Program-made: the position numbers and the translations under genes
In this document: piece after piece, positions 1 through 10,552 of the stretch
Position numbering within the stretch: position 1 is the stretch's first letter
Layout of the letters: each line of letters opens with the position of its first letter
Assembly (NCBI GenBank): GCA_004431415.1
Contig: QPMI01000144.1
Coordinates: 1-64,000, forward strand
From: Cyanophora paradoxa
Taxonomy: Eukaryota; Glaucocystophyceae; Cyanophorales; Cyanophoraceae
Reading direction: 5' to 3'
DNA: 64,000 nt
Notes under the pieces: generated by a model
Seen by the model: the letters and a program-made list of their open reading frames with translations, nothing else
Told to the model about the DNA's origin: nothing
Database searches by the model: none

Positions 1-1280
1 GCTGCGCGGGAGGAGTCAGCAAGGGCCCAGAACTCCGAGACTGAGTCTCGCAGCATGTCTAAGAGTTCTCCCTGTTCCTCGGACTCGTTGGCTGCGGCCG
101 CGAGGTCTTCCGCGACGCGGCGGATGTCCGCGGTCACCTCGGCCCGCTGGGCTGCGGCCGCCGAGTTGAGGGCGAAGCGGGTGTCCTTTGCCGCCCGAAT
201 GATCTCTGCCCAGAGGGCGTCGAACCAATCGAGCCACTCCGGCGTGCCCGTGTCGGGCACGTAGTTCCACCCGGCGAGGTGGCCGGCGCGCGCCGCTGGA
301 CGATCGTCTCGACCTTTTCCCGGAACCGCTGGGCTGCAGGATGCGATCGTCAAAGCGATATCGAGGCGTCGCGCGGGGGACGGCGGATGGAAGAAGGAAT
401 TCGGCGAAGACCGCGTCGTGGTCCGGCCGATGTTCCGGGCCCGCGCACAGAGCGACGCGACGGCAACGGCGCGGTCTGCGATCGAGAGCGCAGGGAAGAT
501 GTAGTCAAGGCGAGCAGCATCGGAGCGGGAGGGCGCGGCTTTTGAGGTGTAGTGCGTGAAGAGTGGCGTCGTCGGCATGCGCCGCCGGAGCACGTCTTCA
601 AGGCCGAGCTGCGCGAGGGCATCAGCCCAATGGTCGAAGGGTTGGTGCGTCCGGTGTCCGCGAGAGTCGAGAGCGGGGTCAGCGAACGCGTTGAAGTCGC
701 CGAGGAATATGAGGTGGGCGGCGCTGAACCGCGGGCTGCTGAAGCAGTCAGTCAGCTCTTCCGCGAGCTCGGCTTGCTTATCCGCGGCGTTCGGGGCATA
801 GATAGCTACGAGGATGATGGTCTCGGGCGGCCGGGGGGACGGCGACGGGAGGGTCAGCTCCACCGCGAGGACGTCGTCGGCCACCGCCGGGGCGAGCTCT
901 GGAAGAGGGAGCTCCCGCACGGCGAACGCGGCTGCCTTGCGCGGCCTGTTGCGAACAATAAAGGCGACCCCGCGCTTGTAACCTGCGCCAGACCGGTCGA
1001 GAGGCGCCGGGCGCGCGATGATGCGATGTGTGTGTTGGAAAGCCGCGGCGGCGGCACGGATGCTACCCGGTTCTGGCCGGAGTGCGGTGGTCCCGGCATC
1101 CTCCTGGTGCCAGCGGTGGTCGACAACTGCCAGGATGTCGGGGTCAGCTTCGCGGAGGAAGGTCGCGAGCCAGGCGATGCGGCTGGGGCCGCGGCTGCTC
1201 TGGGTGTTGATGGAAGCCACCCGAAGCGTCGGGAGGCGGTCAGGCAGCTCCGGCGCGGTCCCGATCGTCGGGATCTGCAT
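1..1280 (-). pseudogene. Non-LTR retrotransposon EEP endonuclease, frameshifted 5' part
   Basis: Reading leftward from an ATG at 1280, the frame encodes an endonuclease/exonuclease/phosphatase domain. It opens with RVASINTQS, carries the GDFN motif (LIFLGDFNAF) and an SRSDAARLDYI block, and reaches a final PDHDAV motif matching the family's SDH box only after a frame change near 440-450. A second frame change near 285-300 is needed to stay in coherent protein down to base 1. In non-LTR retrotransposons this domain nicks target DNA and precedes the reverse transcriptase, which would lie outside the window. The usual catalytic Glu context is replaced by VVDHRW, so nicking activity is doubtful. 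GC-rich codon use contrasts sharply with the AT-rich viral DNA starting at about 1408. Family assignment is firm; clade is not determined. Confidence 0.75.
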
Positions 1281-1418
1281 GTTAGCCCTCTGGCGAGCGG
1301 GGTGGCTTGGGGAGGTTTTCGGACACGCTTCGGAGTCTCTGCGGGGGCCCACCGGTCGCCGCTATCCCGCGCGCCCTACTCTACGCTCCCGGCGTGCTCC
1401 CAGGGGGGTATCGAATCA

Positions 1419-1511
1419 ACCTGTTCTGGGATCATAGAACTTCTTAGCAATCTTCGACTCTTTTGGTGCTGTCTCAGCTGGGAGGGTCTCTGGAATTAAT
1501 TGCTTGACCAT
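1419..1511 (-). pseudogene. Integrase N-terminus, cut off by the element boundary
   Basis: An ATG at 1511 opens a 31-codon frame ending KKFYDPRTG, immediately followed by a stop in the junction. Element 2 has the same motif near the start of its integrase (QAYYDPETGF), also directly downstream of PolB on the same strand. Both the motif and the PolB-then-integrase order support identity as the start of a Polinton-type retroviral integrase. Everything after the YDP.TG motif, including the catalytic DDE core, is missing because GC-rich retrotransposon DNA begins at about 1408. The fragment is too short for a family call on its own; the call rests on synteny. Confidence 0.6.
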
Positions 1512-1545
1512 CTCTGATCTTTTTAATATTCGACTGCTCTTCTCC

Positions 1546-1662
1546 TCACTGGAACTGTGATGGGCAGAATATTCCCTCGATCTTCAATTGCTTCTTTTCT
1601 AACAATTCTGGTGGTTGTCTCAATCCTATTTGTGTAGAAGGCATCTTTACCTTATCTCTCAT
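1546..1662 (-). CDS. Small ORF between PolB and integrase, unknown
   Basis: A 38-codon frame starting MRDKVKMPS sits between the end of the broken polymerase and the integrase fragment, on the same strand. Element 2 has a 39-codon ORF in the same position (47057-47176). I cannot see convincing residue similarity between the two, so it may be a chance frame or a remnant of the polymerase tail. Confidence 0.25.
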   Translation of the reverse strand: MRDKVKMPSTQIGLRQPPELLEKKQLKIEGIFCPSQFQ

Positions 1663-4600
1663 ATAATAAATGCAAGACTCTGTGTGGAAGGAGAACACAA
1701 TTCCCAACTACTTTGCAATTGAGCCCAATGATCCAGGATTAAGATGTATATGGCTGCTGCATTTAATTCGCGGTTTGTTACTTCTTGGAGAGCGAAACCA
1801 AAGAAAAAGAAAGATTGATGAAGTAGATTAGAGCCCAAATGGATGCTGTGAATTCCATCGTCTAATATCTTCCTTTTGCTATCGAGTTGGTTTAGAGCCA
1901 CCCTTCTGCTCTCCAAATCATATAGGTTGTGGTCTTGTCTTCGCTTGTTTACTACTGCTACTGTTTTGGTGATTCCTTCAAACAAGCATCTTTGAAATCA
2001 TCAAAGTGAAACCTCTTTGGAGGAAGTCCCAGACATTTTTATTTTATCAAAGTCCAGTTCTGAAAGCATAGAGTTTCGATCTCAGACCTACATACTCCAC
2101 AATCTTTGCATTGGGAAACTCGTTTTTATATTTTACCTGGAATCAAGCGATTTCTCCTATCATAGAGAGGGTGGGCAGTATCATAATTACTGCAATCCAG
2201 GTGTTCAGAAATTCGCTTCATCTCATTATTTAGATCATTTGTATGCAGCAGTAGACAGAAAGAATCTGTATCATGGAATAGTAGCTCTGCTGTTTCCCAA
2301 GTTCTCCTCACCACATCATAAAAGAACCTGCTATTATGGAGTTTCGCGAAATCCAGCACAAAAGCACCAATTGCAACAGGTTTATCTAAGTGAACATGCT
2401 TTTGAGTACATCTCAAAGGCAACAGCTTTTTCGTTTAATACATTGGTTGCCTTGATGAGTGGACTTGCAGCATATTTCTTGCAGAGTTTCTCACTGTTAG
2501 CAATCTTAACCACAGAGCGACCCCTGCATGATTCGAGGCATTTACCATAGATTGCATTGTTCATTAATTTAAAGAAGTCACTCTCGAATCTGGACATAGA
2601 TTGGCGCCTCAGTTTCGTATTTAGATCAATATAACTCTTCATAAATGCAGAGGTTGCAAATGAGAGAACCCTGTGAACCTTCGTGATTATAATACCTTTG
2701 CTCACAAGATAGATCAAGAGAGGTTGGGAAATCACATAGTTGTTTTTGGGCGAGAATGTTGCTGTGAGTTTGGGGTCTTTGCTTATCTTCTCACCTGTGA
2801 TATCCAGTAGTTTTTGTTGATACCCACCCAGCATTTCGGTGGTGACATGTTCTTTATTAACTACAAGTGGAAAATCGTAATGATCTGTGAGAGTTTGTGG
2901 TATTCCAGGTCAACTTCAATAAAGGCACTTCGTCCTTGGGTCTCTTTAAGTGCCTCTGTGACATCTTCCCAACGAAAATCTCCAATGGGCAGTTCTTGAA
3001 TGAGAGCATAACCATACAGATTATTTGCATCCAAGAGAACTATATGGTCATCTGGGTTTTCCACCTTTGCATATCGAGTAGGCATTGTAGCAAACCCACC
3101 TCGAATTGCCCTCTCAATAAATTCGTATTGCCCTACATCACTGATCTGCTCGATCTTTGCTCTGGTGTAAATTAGCATTGCATCCCAGGACAATCCAGGA
3201 GCCGAAACATAATGGGCAGGATCTAATCCATATTGGGAAAACGCCAATTCTCGGAATTTCTGGAATTTACCCATTAGATCACTTGCATCCACTGCCTGGA
3301 AGTCCATGAAGTGCGAAGCATCTATGAATTTCCACATGCCCCATTGCAGAGAGAGGTATTGATCGAAATTCTTGCTCAGGATCTCAACACGAAGTTTATC
3401 ATCTTGCTGTGCAATTTTGCGGAATATTTCGTGTCCACATTCATCCATGTGATCCACCACAATTGCTACTTTCGTTTGCTTTGAGATTCTCCTGTGGAGG
3501 TTGCAGTTTCGGCATGCTTTTCCAATAAAAGCTCCTGATTGATGACAATGGTCTCTCACTGGGAAATTCTCATGGGTAAATCGTTCAGCACAGATATAAC
3601 AGTGTTTAGTGATCTTGTATTGTGCTTTCTGCTCCTCTGTGAGTGGATGCATGGGAATATTGGTGAATAGAGTGCGAATTACTTGGGGTCTGATCTCTGT
3701 GAGAGTGGTAAACAGAGCACCAAGGGGATCTGATCCATCAAAATAATGAGAGATCACCTCATCCCCCATCACAACTGTTAGAGAAACCGATTTTACCTCT
3801 CTCTTACTGCGGTTCTCATCAATTGGAACCGAGTGACTATCCATTTTCACATAGCAGATAGCGGGAAGCCACACAGTTTTGCGAAGGTGTTGCAGACCAA
3901 ATGCAATGTGACTTCCAGATTTCGGGCATTTACCTTTGCTCTCCCTCCAATCAATGCAGCGATTCGCTTCTATATGTACATCCAGCTTCTCCTGAGTTCT
4001 GAAACGAGACAGACAGGTCTCACAGTAATAAATGCGACCATCATGGGCTTTATCAAAGGTGGTTTTCAGAAGTCTACTCAGAGACATGATGGTGATATAA
4101 TGCCCTCTATCATCCTCTTCGTTTTCGATTATAAAAGGTTAATCTTGGTCTTTCTCCTGGGGTTGCTGGATTGGTGGAGAGGATAGAAACACTGTGCAGT
4201 ATTATCTGCCCCATAAATGTTGATACTCAGTTCAGGGTTCTGCTCCTCAAATCGATCAATCACCTCTGCATCACAGGCAACTGGAAATTGGATGCCCTCG
4301 AAATTGAGTTCGTTCAACCATCTTCTATACTGGCTGGGTTCATTGCTCTTGTGTTTATTAATATCATTTCGGTGCAGGTAAGCCAAGATTGCATACTTGA
4401 AGCAGTCTTGACCATCAATATTCTTCACATTCACAGTTGCTCTCTTTAATCCAATCCACTCAGGTGTTGAGAAGAAGCAACCACCCACAGGAGCATAGGA
4501 CATTATTACTACTCTGAGCATCTCAATGCGATCCAGTCTGTAACTGTCAACTTGCATCATCTGCTCCTGCATGGATTGAAGGGCATTTCGCAGTTCAACA

Positions 4601-4914
4601 TCAATATTTCGTGATCTTGTGATGACAAAGTAATCACTGTAAATGAATTTGGTGATCCACACCCTTGGATCACTCACTTTGGTGAATTTACAAATGAAGG
4701 TCAACCGAGTCTTAATTGCTCTCAGGTCTTGGAGTTTCTGTCTGAGTCTCTGAGGTAGAGTGGGTGCAATTCTCTCCAAGAATTCAATCCATCTTGGATA
4801 ACCTCCCCTCTTGCTCGATAGGTTAACCAAGAATATGCTTTGTTCATTGCTTCCCATCCTCAATCTCGGTTCAATTGTTCCCAACCTTAAACCTTCATCC
4901 CTGAATTCCTCCAT
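1659..4914 (-). pseudogene. polB: DNA polymerase B of the protein-primed/Maverick type, multiply frameshifted
   Basis: Coherent polymerase sequence runs leftward through about five reading-frame segments (4914-4129, 4087-2861, 2834-2382, 2422-2126, 1985-1659). The N-terminal part holds a DCFKYAILAYL block typical of eukaryotic-virus PolB. Next comes a zinc-binding stretch with HCYIC and RDHCH. Then follow polymerase motif A (LDANNLYG), motif B (KLMNNAIYGK), motif C (HDTDS) and a C-terminal block with LDSKRKILDDG. This enzyme would replicate the element genome. The expected exonuclease I Asp-x-Glu motif is not recognisable (the matching place reads ICYVKMDSH), so proofreading may have been lost before or during decay. 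The gene cannot make a full protein as sequenced. The frame breaks could be decay or indel errors, but their number favours decay. Confidence 0.85.
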
Positions 4915-5102
4915 TTTCTCAAACGATCATAGAGGCGATTTGTAATTTCTGTGAGTTGAGATAACCTTGGTCTCCTATCCAAGATTGCTGCCTGGCGATC
5001 ATATTCGAATTCTGTAATATCACCAGTAACTAAAAGGGTTCCTAAAAGACCGAGTATTTCGTTTTTCTTCTCTTTGATGATTCTATTGGATTGGCGGGGC
5101 AT
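4887..5102 (-). CDS. 71-aa hypothetical protein upstream of PolB
   Basis: This ORF starts at 5102 (MPRQSNRIIKEKK), is highly charged, and overlaps the polymerase start by 28 bases in another frame. That suggests co-transcription. Its position just before PolB matches the 222-aa ORF before PolB in element 2. Both begin with MP plus a polar stretch and have a central I-(S/T)-x2-(E/D)-Y pattern, but the likeness is weak. Small proteins in this position could be replication partners or terminal-protein candidates; that is inference only. Confidence 0.5.
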   Translation of the reverse strand: MPRQSNRIIKEKKNEILGLLGTLLVTGDITEFEYDRQAAILDRRPRLSQLTEITNRLYDRLRKWRNSGMKV

Positions 5103-5157
5103 CTTTTACTTTAAGGAACATATTATTTTTGGGCATTTTAAACGCATTTCCCATTTT

Positions 5158-5349
5158 TCAGGTTCTGATAATTCGCACATTCGTGCCTTTGGGGACATAT
5201 ACATTTACTGTGTCGAGTCTGCTTGCATAAACACGCTTCTTTTGATAGGGTCTACCGTTAATTGCTTTGATCTTTGCAATATAATCCGCCACCTCTGCAA
5301 TATCATTCTTTTCGACAAGCTGCCGCCGAATTTCATCGAAATAATCCAT
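5158..5349 (-). CDS. 63-aa hypothetical protein
   Basis: ORF starting MDYFDEIRRQLVEKND, on the same strand and 55 bases upstream of the 71-aa ORF. It is charged, has no membrane segment and no recognised domain. Upstream of it lies the dyad repeat at 5491-5611. Called because it fits the compact leftward gene string and its codon use resembles its neighbours. Confidence 0.45.
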   Translation of the reverse strand: MDYFDEIRRQLVEKNDIAEVADYIAKIKAINGRPYQKKRVYASRLDTVNVYVPKGTNVRIIRT

Positions 5350-5490
5350 TTTCTGTCTTAGTCAAGTGAAACACGCAACGATCCCTTAAATCGCCAGTCA
5401 ATTTTTGTCACAACACACCGATTTCCGATACGTTTGATATCCTTCGATTATTCTTCGGAAAAGTGATCGACCCACAGGGGGAGTCTGTGG

Positions 5491-5635
5491 TTAATTGGGT
5501 GTGACGGTGTGACAGGTGTGACACCTATTTTCAAACTTTTTAAACTTTTTAAAAATCCTCAGACTCCTGAAAACACCTGTCACACCTGTCACACCCGTCA
5601 CAGTCAATTAAAATACCTGTCACACCTGTCACACA
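5491..5635. repeat. TGTGAC dyad module, copy 1
   Basis: About 120 bp bounded by TTAATTG and CAATTAA. The left arm has GTGTGACGG and GTGACAGGTGTGACACC. A TTTTCAAACTTTTTAAA centre follows, then the complementary right arm CACCTGTCACACCTGTCAC. An extra half-copy follows to 5635. Two more copies lie at 14403-14523 and 14692-14806. It occupies the gap between the 63-aa ORF and the helicase gene. Confidence 0.85.
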
Positions 5636-5700
5636 AACCATTTACAGTAAGGGTTTTAAAAAATTAGAAATTCACAGTATAAGTATTGATTCCGTTTTAT

Positions 5701-8100
5701 TTACTCATCCCCAACCTCCTCATCACTGTCATCCATCAATCTGCGACCATGCTTCTTTATGATCCCAAAGTAACCACGGCAAAGTACACCATTCACTCGT
5801 TTTCTGTCAGACTTCACATTAAAGACTTCGCGAAGTCTCTTCATAATGGTGCAATCTGAGATTTTCTCATCAGATTTGCCCATGTGGTCTCTCTTGAAGT
5901 CACTCATGATGGACTCACTTGTAGTGAAATCGCCTTGACTCTTGGTGAGTTCATAATTCTCTCGAATCCACTCTCCAATCTTGTCATTCTCATTGAAATA
6001 CTCCATACCTTGATCAACAATGGACTGGGGAGGTTTGGTGACGAATGTATTGAGAGAATGGGTTCTCCACATTTCCAGGAGAATGGACATATGCGCCATT
6101 TTATAATCATCATCATTCTTCATGAGGCGCATGAGAGTGGTGTCTGCCTTCTTCTCACCAGGTTGAGGTTCCACCTTGAAGACATTTTCGAATCGGTAGT
6201 AGATAATTCGCCTTTGGATTGCTGCATCTGGTTTACTGATTCCCAGATTGTCATTTGTAGACAAGAACAACTGGAACATGGGAATGAATGTTACAAGATC
6301 TTTGAATAGAGTTCGAACCTTCATCTCATTCCCACCAGTAACTTGTTTGATTTTGTTCAGTTGAAGCATATCACCATCTTCTGCTTCATTACTGAAAACA
6401 ATTCGTTTACCAAGGATGCAAGCGAGTTCTGGGGAAGCCTCTGATGAACTCTTCTTGGTTTCGTCCAATAGGTCATATCCAGTGACCCATAGTATTCACC
6501 AAATGTGTCTTTCACCAACTCTTGGAGCAGAGATTTCCCATTTGCTCCAATTCCAGTCCAACAAGTGTATCTCTGATTTTCTGTCAAACCACTCAGGGCA
6601 TAGGCGATTAATCCCAACATAAATTCGCGGTCTGTATCCGATTCAATAATATCTGCATAGATGGACTTAATCTTTGCAACCTTCTCTTGGTCGATTTCTG
6701 TGGTATAATCGTAGCCAACAGTCTTGCTCACCATATCATCTGGGAGTCCCTGTCGAAAAGTCATGGAGTTCAAGTCAAATACACCATTTGTGAATCCTAT
6801 GATGTTGGGAACAGTATCAAGTCTCTCGAAAAAGGTCTTGTCACTGAACAGAACTGAAAGATCAGACATAAGTGCAGTTCTGTATGTAGTCTGTTTGAGG
6901 CTCTTAGCAATTCCCAGCAGAATCTTTGACCTTTCCTCCAAGGAATTGCGGTTCTCTTCATCACGAAGAGCTCTCTGTGCGAGTTGAACAGAACGTTGAA
7001 GATAAACTGGACAGACCTTGCAGCTCAAACAGAGAAAGATTCGCTTCCCAGTTTCATCCAACTCCCAAATCCCACATATATCATTGAACTTGAACCAGGT
7101 CTTGTTGGAATACTTGTATTTGTCTTGCAGAACAAGATAGGCAACCTGTGCAACATCATAATGGGCACCATCAGATCCAGCAGACCGATCAATCAGATTT
7201 TCGATCTTCACATCTGTCTCTTCCTTCACACGAACAGTGATGCTTCGCTTCTTGCAGTTTGCACTGTAACTCGAAACAATGTACTTGTCTTTCTCCTTCC
7301 CTTGAATAATATACCAATTGTTTGAGTCATGGCTTCCCTTGCAGCAGGGACAGATCAGACCTTTGTTCTCAGCAGTGAAATTGTATCCCATCTTGGTCTC
7401 ATTGATGATTGTGGGCAAGATGAAACCGAATTCTTCGAGTTTAGAAAGAATGTGTTTCTGCAAATTCTCCTCAATGCTCCTCACAATATAAGAATGTGCA
7501 CCTTTGGGGAATTCGTAGTTGTCAACAATCCACTTTTGCAACTCAGCAGTGGGTTCATTTAACTCACACTCAGATGCCCATGGCTCTCTGATCCAGGTTT
7601 TGTTGGGACTGGACAAACATTAATTACCCCAGCAGTCCCAGTGGATGCAATTGTTTTGCAATCGATCTTGGGGTTTCCTTTGAATGCACCCGCTTTATCC
7701 AGATCTTAATGGTGTCGAATTCAGCAGGTCGAGCGAAGAATGCATGATATCCTTTTTTGGTTTTAGCAAGAGGATTGACACCACCGAAATCATCAGGGAA
7801 TTGCTCCTCGAATTTGGCGAAATCCTCCTCTTGGTCAAAGTCAATTACCATGATATTACGAGCGAGAATGCCCCAAGCAGTATACTTACCGGATTTCAGG
7901 GCTTCATCGAATTTATCCCAATTCCAGGCTCCGTCTTTATGAGCGAAAAGGGGTTTTTTGGTATCAGGATCAACAGGAATTACGAGATTCTCAGACAGGA
8001 CATCGTCTTCACGAAGCCAGTCAACAAGGCGTTTCAGGATTTCTTGGCGGCAGCGTTCATTTCGAAAATCGGGGGCTTCTTATACTTAATGGAGAAATTA
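5701..8100 (-). pseudogene. Primase-helicase (D5-like superfamily 3), frameshifted
   Basis: The 5' part (about 8050-7620) carries a primase-polymerase-like segment with the metal-binding pattern MVIDFDQEED. The following frame (7616-6357) reaches the helicase Walker A motif GIGANGKSLLQEL. The last frame (6468-5701) holds the downstream helicase part with FLSTNDNLGI, a sensor-like Asn block, and ends in an acidic tail DDSDEEVGDE. Together this is the virus replication helicase fused to a primase, as in many PLVs and nucleocytoplasmic large DNA viruses. Frame changes occur near 8045, 7685, 7612 and 6470, so no intact protein is possible as read. No clear initiator ATG remains in the first frame. 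Element 2 has no counterpart, which marks the two elements as different lineages. Confidence 0.75.
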
Positions 8101-8254
8101 ATTTCTCCGGATCCTTGTCATTTTTTGGCGCCTAACCTTTAAATACCTTTGGGTTTTCCGATTGGCGCTCGATATATGGTAATGATCCATCGAAACGTCG
8201 ATTGATCATGGTAACAAAAAGGATTCAGCGGATATTTGGGACTTTGGGGGCGGT

Positions 8255-8482
8255 TCAGTATTTCCTGGGACGACCAACTGGGCGTTTTACTGGATTATTG
8301 GGATCCATCTCAGCAGCTTTCCTGCGATAATATCGTTCCAGTGCCTTTTTACGATATAATTCACGAAACTCCTCATCTTGATAGCGTTTCTGGAAGTACA
8401 AGCGGTCATACAACCTTTTCCTCTCATTGGGATCCATTTCGCTCATTGCAAGTTCGAATTCGACCACAGATTCAGTTTCCAT
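8255..8482 (-). CDS. Small basic protein with C-terminal AT-hook
   Basis: This 75-residue protein is rich in Arg, Lys, Tyr and Glu in its middle and ends with RPVGRPRKY, a canonical AT-hook core (GRP) that binds the minor groove of AT-rich DNA. Element 2 has a similar small protein at 48401-48676 with the hook at its N-terminus (KRPGRKP) followed by the same Tyr/Arg-rich pattern. Both lie next to the coiled-coil and ATPase genes. A genome-condensing or packaging role is plausible but inferred. Confidence 0.6.
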   Translation of the reverse strand: METESVVEFELAMSEMDPNERKRLYDRLYFQKRYQDEEFRELYRKKALERYYRRKAAEMDPNNPVKRPVGRPRKY

Positions 8483-8563
8483 TTGATATGTTCCTTATAA
8501 TGGGACGAGAAAATAATTTGTCCGGGTTCACCAATCAAACACACCTTACCCTTAAATCCCTTG

Positions 8564-8677
8564 TCATTTTTTGCAGATCGAGACCAGTTCCTGTCTACGC
8601 TTTTTTATTGCGGCTTCGGATGCATATTCAGCGGATTTCCTGTCAAGGAGAGCATAGATCTCAGAGAGACTGAGCAT
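8564..8677 (-). CDS. 37-aa hypothetical ORF
   Basis: A short frame starting MLSLSEIYALLDRKSAEY at 8677 and ending in Lys-Lys-stop. It fills the gap between the AT-hook gene and the CCET gene on the same strand. The predicted helix and charge pattern look protein-like, but no second copy was found in element 2. Confidence 0.35.
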   Translation of the reverse strand: MLSLSEIYALLDRKSAEYASEAAIKKRRQELVSICKK

Positions 8678-8683
8678 TCGATA

Positions 8684-8917
8684 TTAATTACCGAGATTTA
8701 ATTTTGGATCTGTGAAAGATACAGAGCGTCGCCTCACAGTCTCTGTTTTAATATGCTCCTCGAAATCCACCGAGTCTGTGGATAATCTCCTACCACCAGA
8801 TCCGTGGCTTTCAGTATCTGAAAACTCGATTTCGACTTTGGTTTCACAGCAGCCACTGTGACAATTGCTCACAATGTGGAGATTAAACATCTCTATGATT
8901 TTTCGCAAGAAATCCAT
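8684..8917 (-). CDS. Conserved 77-aa CCET-motif protein
   Basis: The protein starts MDFLRKIIEMFNLHIVS and contains a Cys-Cys-Glu-Thr motif followed by an SDTE block, then a Ser/Arg-rich tail. Element 2 encodes a clear homologue at 63398 (MDLLRKCMDMFHLNV, CCET, SDTE). The shared core is about 40 residues. No known family is recognised. Presence in both elements although the rest of the accessory genes differ suggests a core virion or membrane-associated function. The amphipathic N-terminus could contact a membrane or capsid; that is inference. Confidence 0.6.
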   Translation of the reverse strand: MDFLRKIIEMFNLHIVSNCHSGCCETKVEIEFSDTESHGSGGRRLSTDSVDFEEHIKTETVRRRSVSFTDPKLNLGN

Positions 8918-8944
8918 GATGCTCTCTCTCTTAATGCGAGATAA

Positions 8945-9679
8945 TTAAAGCCATACTCGTCGTTTATATACTGTTGGGGCAACACCTTTATCGACCTCTG
9001 ATTTGGTAGCACCAGGTTCAATGGTGCCCTTCTGGGTTTTGGTCTTCATCTCATCAACTGCCTGCTCATCGATTTGAGTTTCTTTCTTACCAATGAATTG
9101 CTTATCTGGGAGACCAGTGATTCCCATTCTGTACACCTCCTTTCGCAGCATCTCCTTCAATTTCGCTCTCTCTTTCTTCTCAGAGACATACTGTTCGAGA
9201 GCACTCGATTTCGCTTCCAGATCTTTCAGTTTCGCAGTCATTTCGTCCCATTGGGCTTTGGGAATTCGATGAATATTCTGTGTAGGTGCGACCTTGTAGG
9301 TGACCTCACCAGCCATGGATTGAATTACCTTGTCTGATTCTTTGGAGACACCTTCACCTTTGCGAGCCAGTGAGAGATCTTGCAGACCCAGTCCTTTATC
9401 ATCAGCAGCACCAATAATTCGACGAGCACCTTCACCAACTGCCTTCATCTTAGAGGTTTCGGGCGAAATATTGAGTTGATCACTGGTGGATGCTTGGGGC
9501 GCTTTATCATCTGGTGATTCTTCGTAAGCAGCATTAAGGGGATCCTCCTGTTGCTGTGATGCTTTCACTTCATTGACACCATTGAATTTCATGGGATCTG
9601 TGTTAATAGAACCGGTTCCAGAGGATGCAGAATATGACATAGCACCAGCAGGAACACCAACTTTGCGTTTGGAAGGCAT
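8945..9679 (-). CDS. Coiled-coil protein next to the packaging ATPase
   Basis: 244 residues, starting MPSKRKVGVPAG. The first half is low-complexity and polar. Residues about 140-185 form a charged heptad-like coiled coil (AKLKDLEAKSSALEQYV, then EKKERAKLKEMLRKE). Element 2 encodes the same segment (AKLRDLEARSANVESYV, then EKQERAKIREMLRSE) at 48872-49663, also directly downstream of the ATPase on the same strand. The conserved coil and fixed position suggest a structural or scaffold protein of the virion. No named family is recognised. The gene is open here and separated by 28 bases from the ATPase stop. Confidence 0.65.
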   Translation of the reverse strand: MPSKRKVGVPAGAMSYSASSGTGSINTDPMKFNGVNEVKASQQQEDPLNAAYEESPDDKAPQASTSDQLNISPETSKMKAVGEGARRIIGAADDKGLGLQDLSLARKGEGVSKESDKVIQSMAGEVTYKVAPTQNIHRIPKAQWDEMTAKLKDLEAKSSALEQYVSEKKERAKLKEMLRKEVYRMGITGLPDKQFIGKKETQIDEQAVDEMKTKTQKGTIEPGATKSEVDKGVAPTVYKRRVWL

Positions 9680-9707
9680 TGTATATTTATTAGAAGCAGA
9701 GATTATT

Positions 9708-10490
9708 TTACAAACCTCTCTTATATCGCATCAGTTTATTCGAATGAACACCACTCTTGACCTCTTTGGGGGCTTCCTCTTTCTGTGGAGGTGGTAATTC
9801 GTCCTCTTTCTTTTTGGGCTTCCTGTGGAACCGAGGAAATGGGAAATCTTTGACCAGATCCGCTTTATCAACATAATAGTTCACCGAATAATTCGCAGAA
9901 GACCACACAATATATTGGTAGGAGTGTACATACTCTTCAAACATCTTATAGAAATCGTCTTTGTTTCGCATGATATTGTATTCCTCTTCAATTGCTTCGA
10001 GCTCTTTGCGATTAGCAGCACTCAGGAACACAGCATAATCCGAATTTACTCGAATTGTTGATGAAACCTTCCTCAGCTTCTGTGTGATGCAGATAATCGA
10101 GATTTTTGAATGGCGACCTCTGGAATAGAGAGATCCCACGATTTTGTCTCGGGTCAAATCAATAATTTCGTTGTCTATGAGATCATCTAAGACCACACAC
10201 AGGTGATTAACAGGTTCCCCTTTTTCGATTTTCTCCTGCCTTTCATCCAGTAATTTAGAAATGTAAGCAGCATCCCATTTCCCAAGTTGCAATGTTGCTA
10301 CTGCATCCCAAAAATGATTGAAGGACGTCCCACTCACAACAAGAACAGTATCAATCTTTTTCGCATCATGCAGCTGTTTCAACCAATATTTCACACATTC
10401 TGACTTGCCTGTTGCAGACTTTCCTATGAAAAGAGCACGAAATGGTGGGGTAATCATCTCAGATGCAACAAACTCCTCTAAATCGTTCAT
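9708..10490 (-). CDS. Genome-packaging ATPase (FtsK/HerA type)
   Basis: A 260-residue P-loop ATPase that would pump the viral genome into the capsid. Walker A is at residues 23-30 (GKSATGKS) and Walker B is CVVLDDL near residue 100. A conserved Arg-rich GRHSKISIICITQ block follows. The length fits the compact A32/FtsK-like ATPases of Mavericks, PLVs and virophages. The C-terminus is a Lys/Pro/Glu-rich tail. It lies between the coiled-coil gene and the major capsid gene, the same order as in element 2. The frame is intact. Confidence is high because motif, length and context agree. Confidence 0.9.
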   Translation of the reverse strand: MNDLEEFVASEMITPPFRALFIGKSATGKSECVKYWLKQLHDAKKIDTVLVVSGTSFNHFWDAVATLQLGKWDAAYISKLLDERQEKIEKGEPVNHLCVVLDDLIDNEIIDLTRDKIVGSLYSRGRHSKISIICITQKLRKVSSTIRVNSDYAVFLSAANRKELEAIEEEYNIMRNKDDFYKMFEEYVHSYQYIVWSSANYSVNYYVDKADLVKDFPFPRFHRKPKKKEDELPPPQKEEAPKEVKSGVHSNKLMRYKRGL

Positions 10491-10552
10491 GGCTTTGTAG
10501 ATCTTTCTTATTAAAGATAGATAAAAATAACGAACTGTTACTGATCATGGTT

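Noticed and set aside
552-1499. Long plus-strand frame opposite the EEP endonuclease
   Set aside because: The minus strand carries the EEP motifs (GDFN, LDYI, PDH). The plus frame is low in recognisable structure and is a GC-driven shadow.
1408-1500. Left counterpart of the 15495-15589 hairpin as a terminal inverted repeat of element 1
   Set aside because: No matching sequence was found at the left edge; the integrase truncation explains its absence.
1659-1985. Independent 108-aa gene
   Set aside because: It contains LDSKRKILDDG, the C-terminal block of PolB, so it is the last frame of the broken polymerase.
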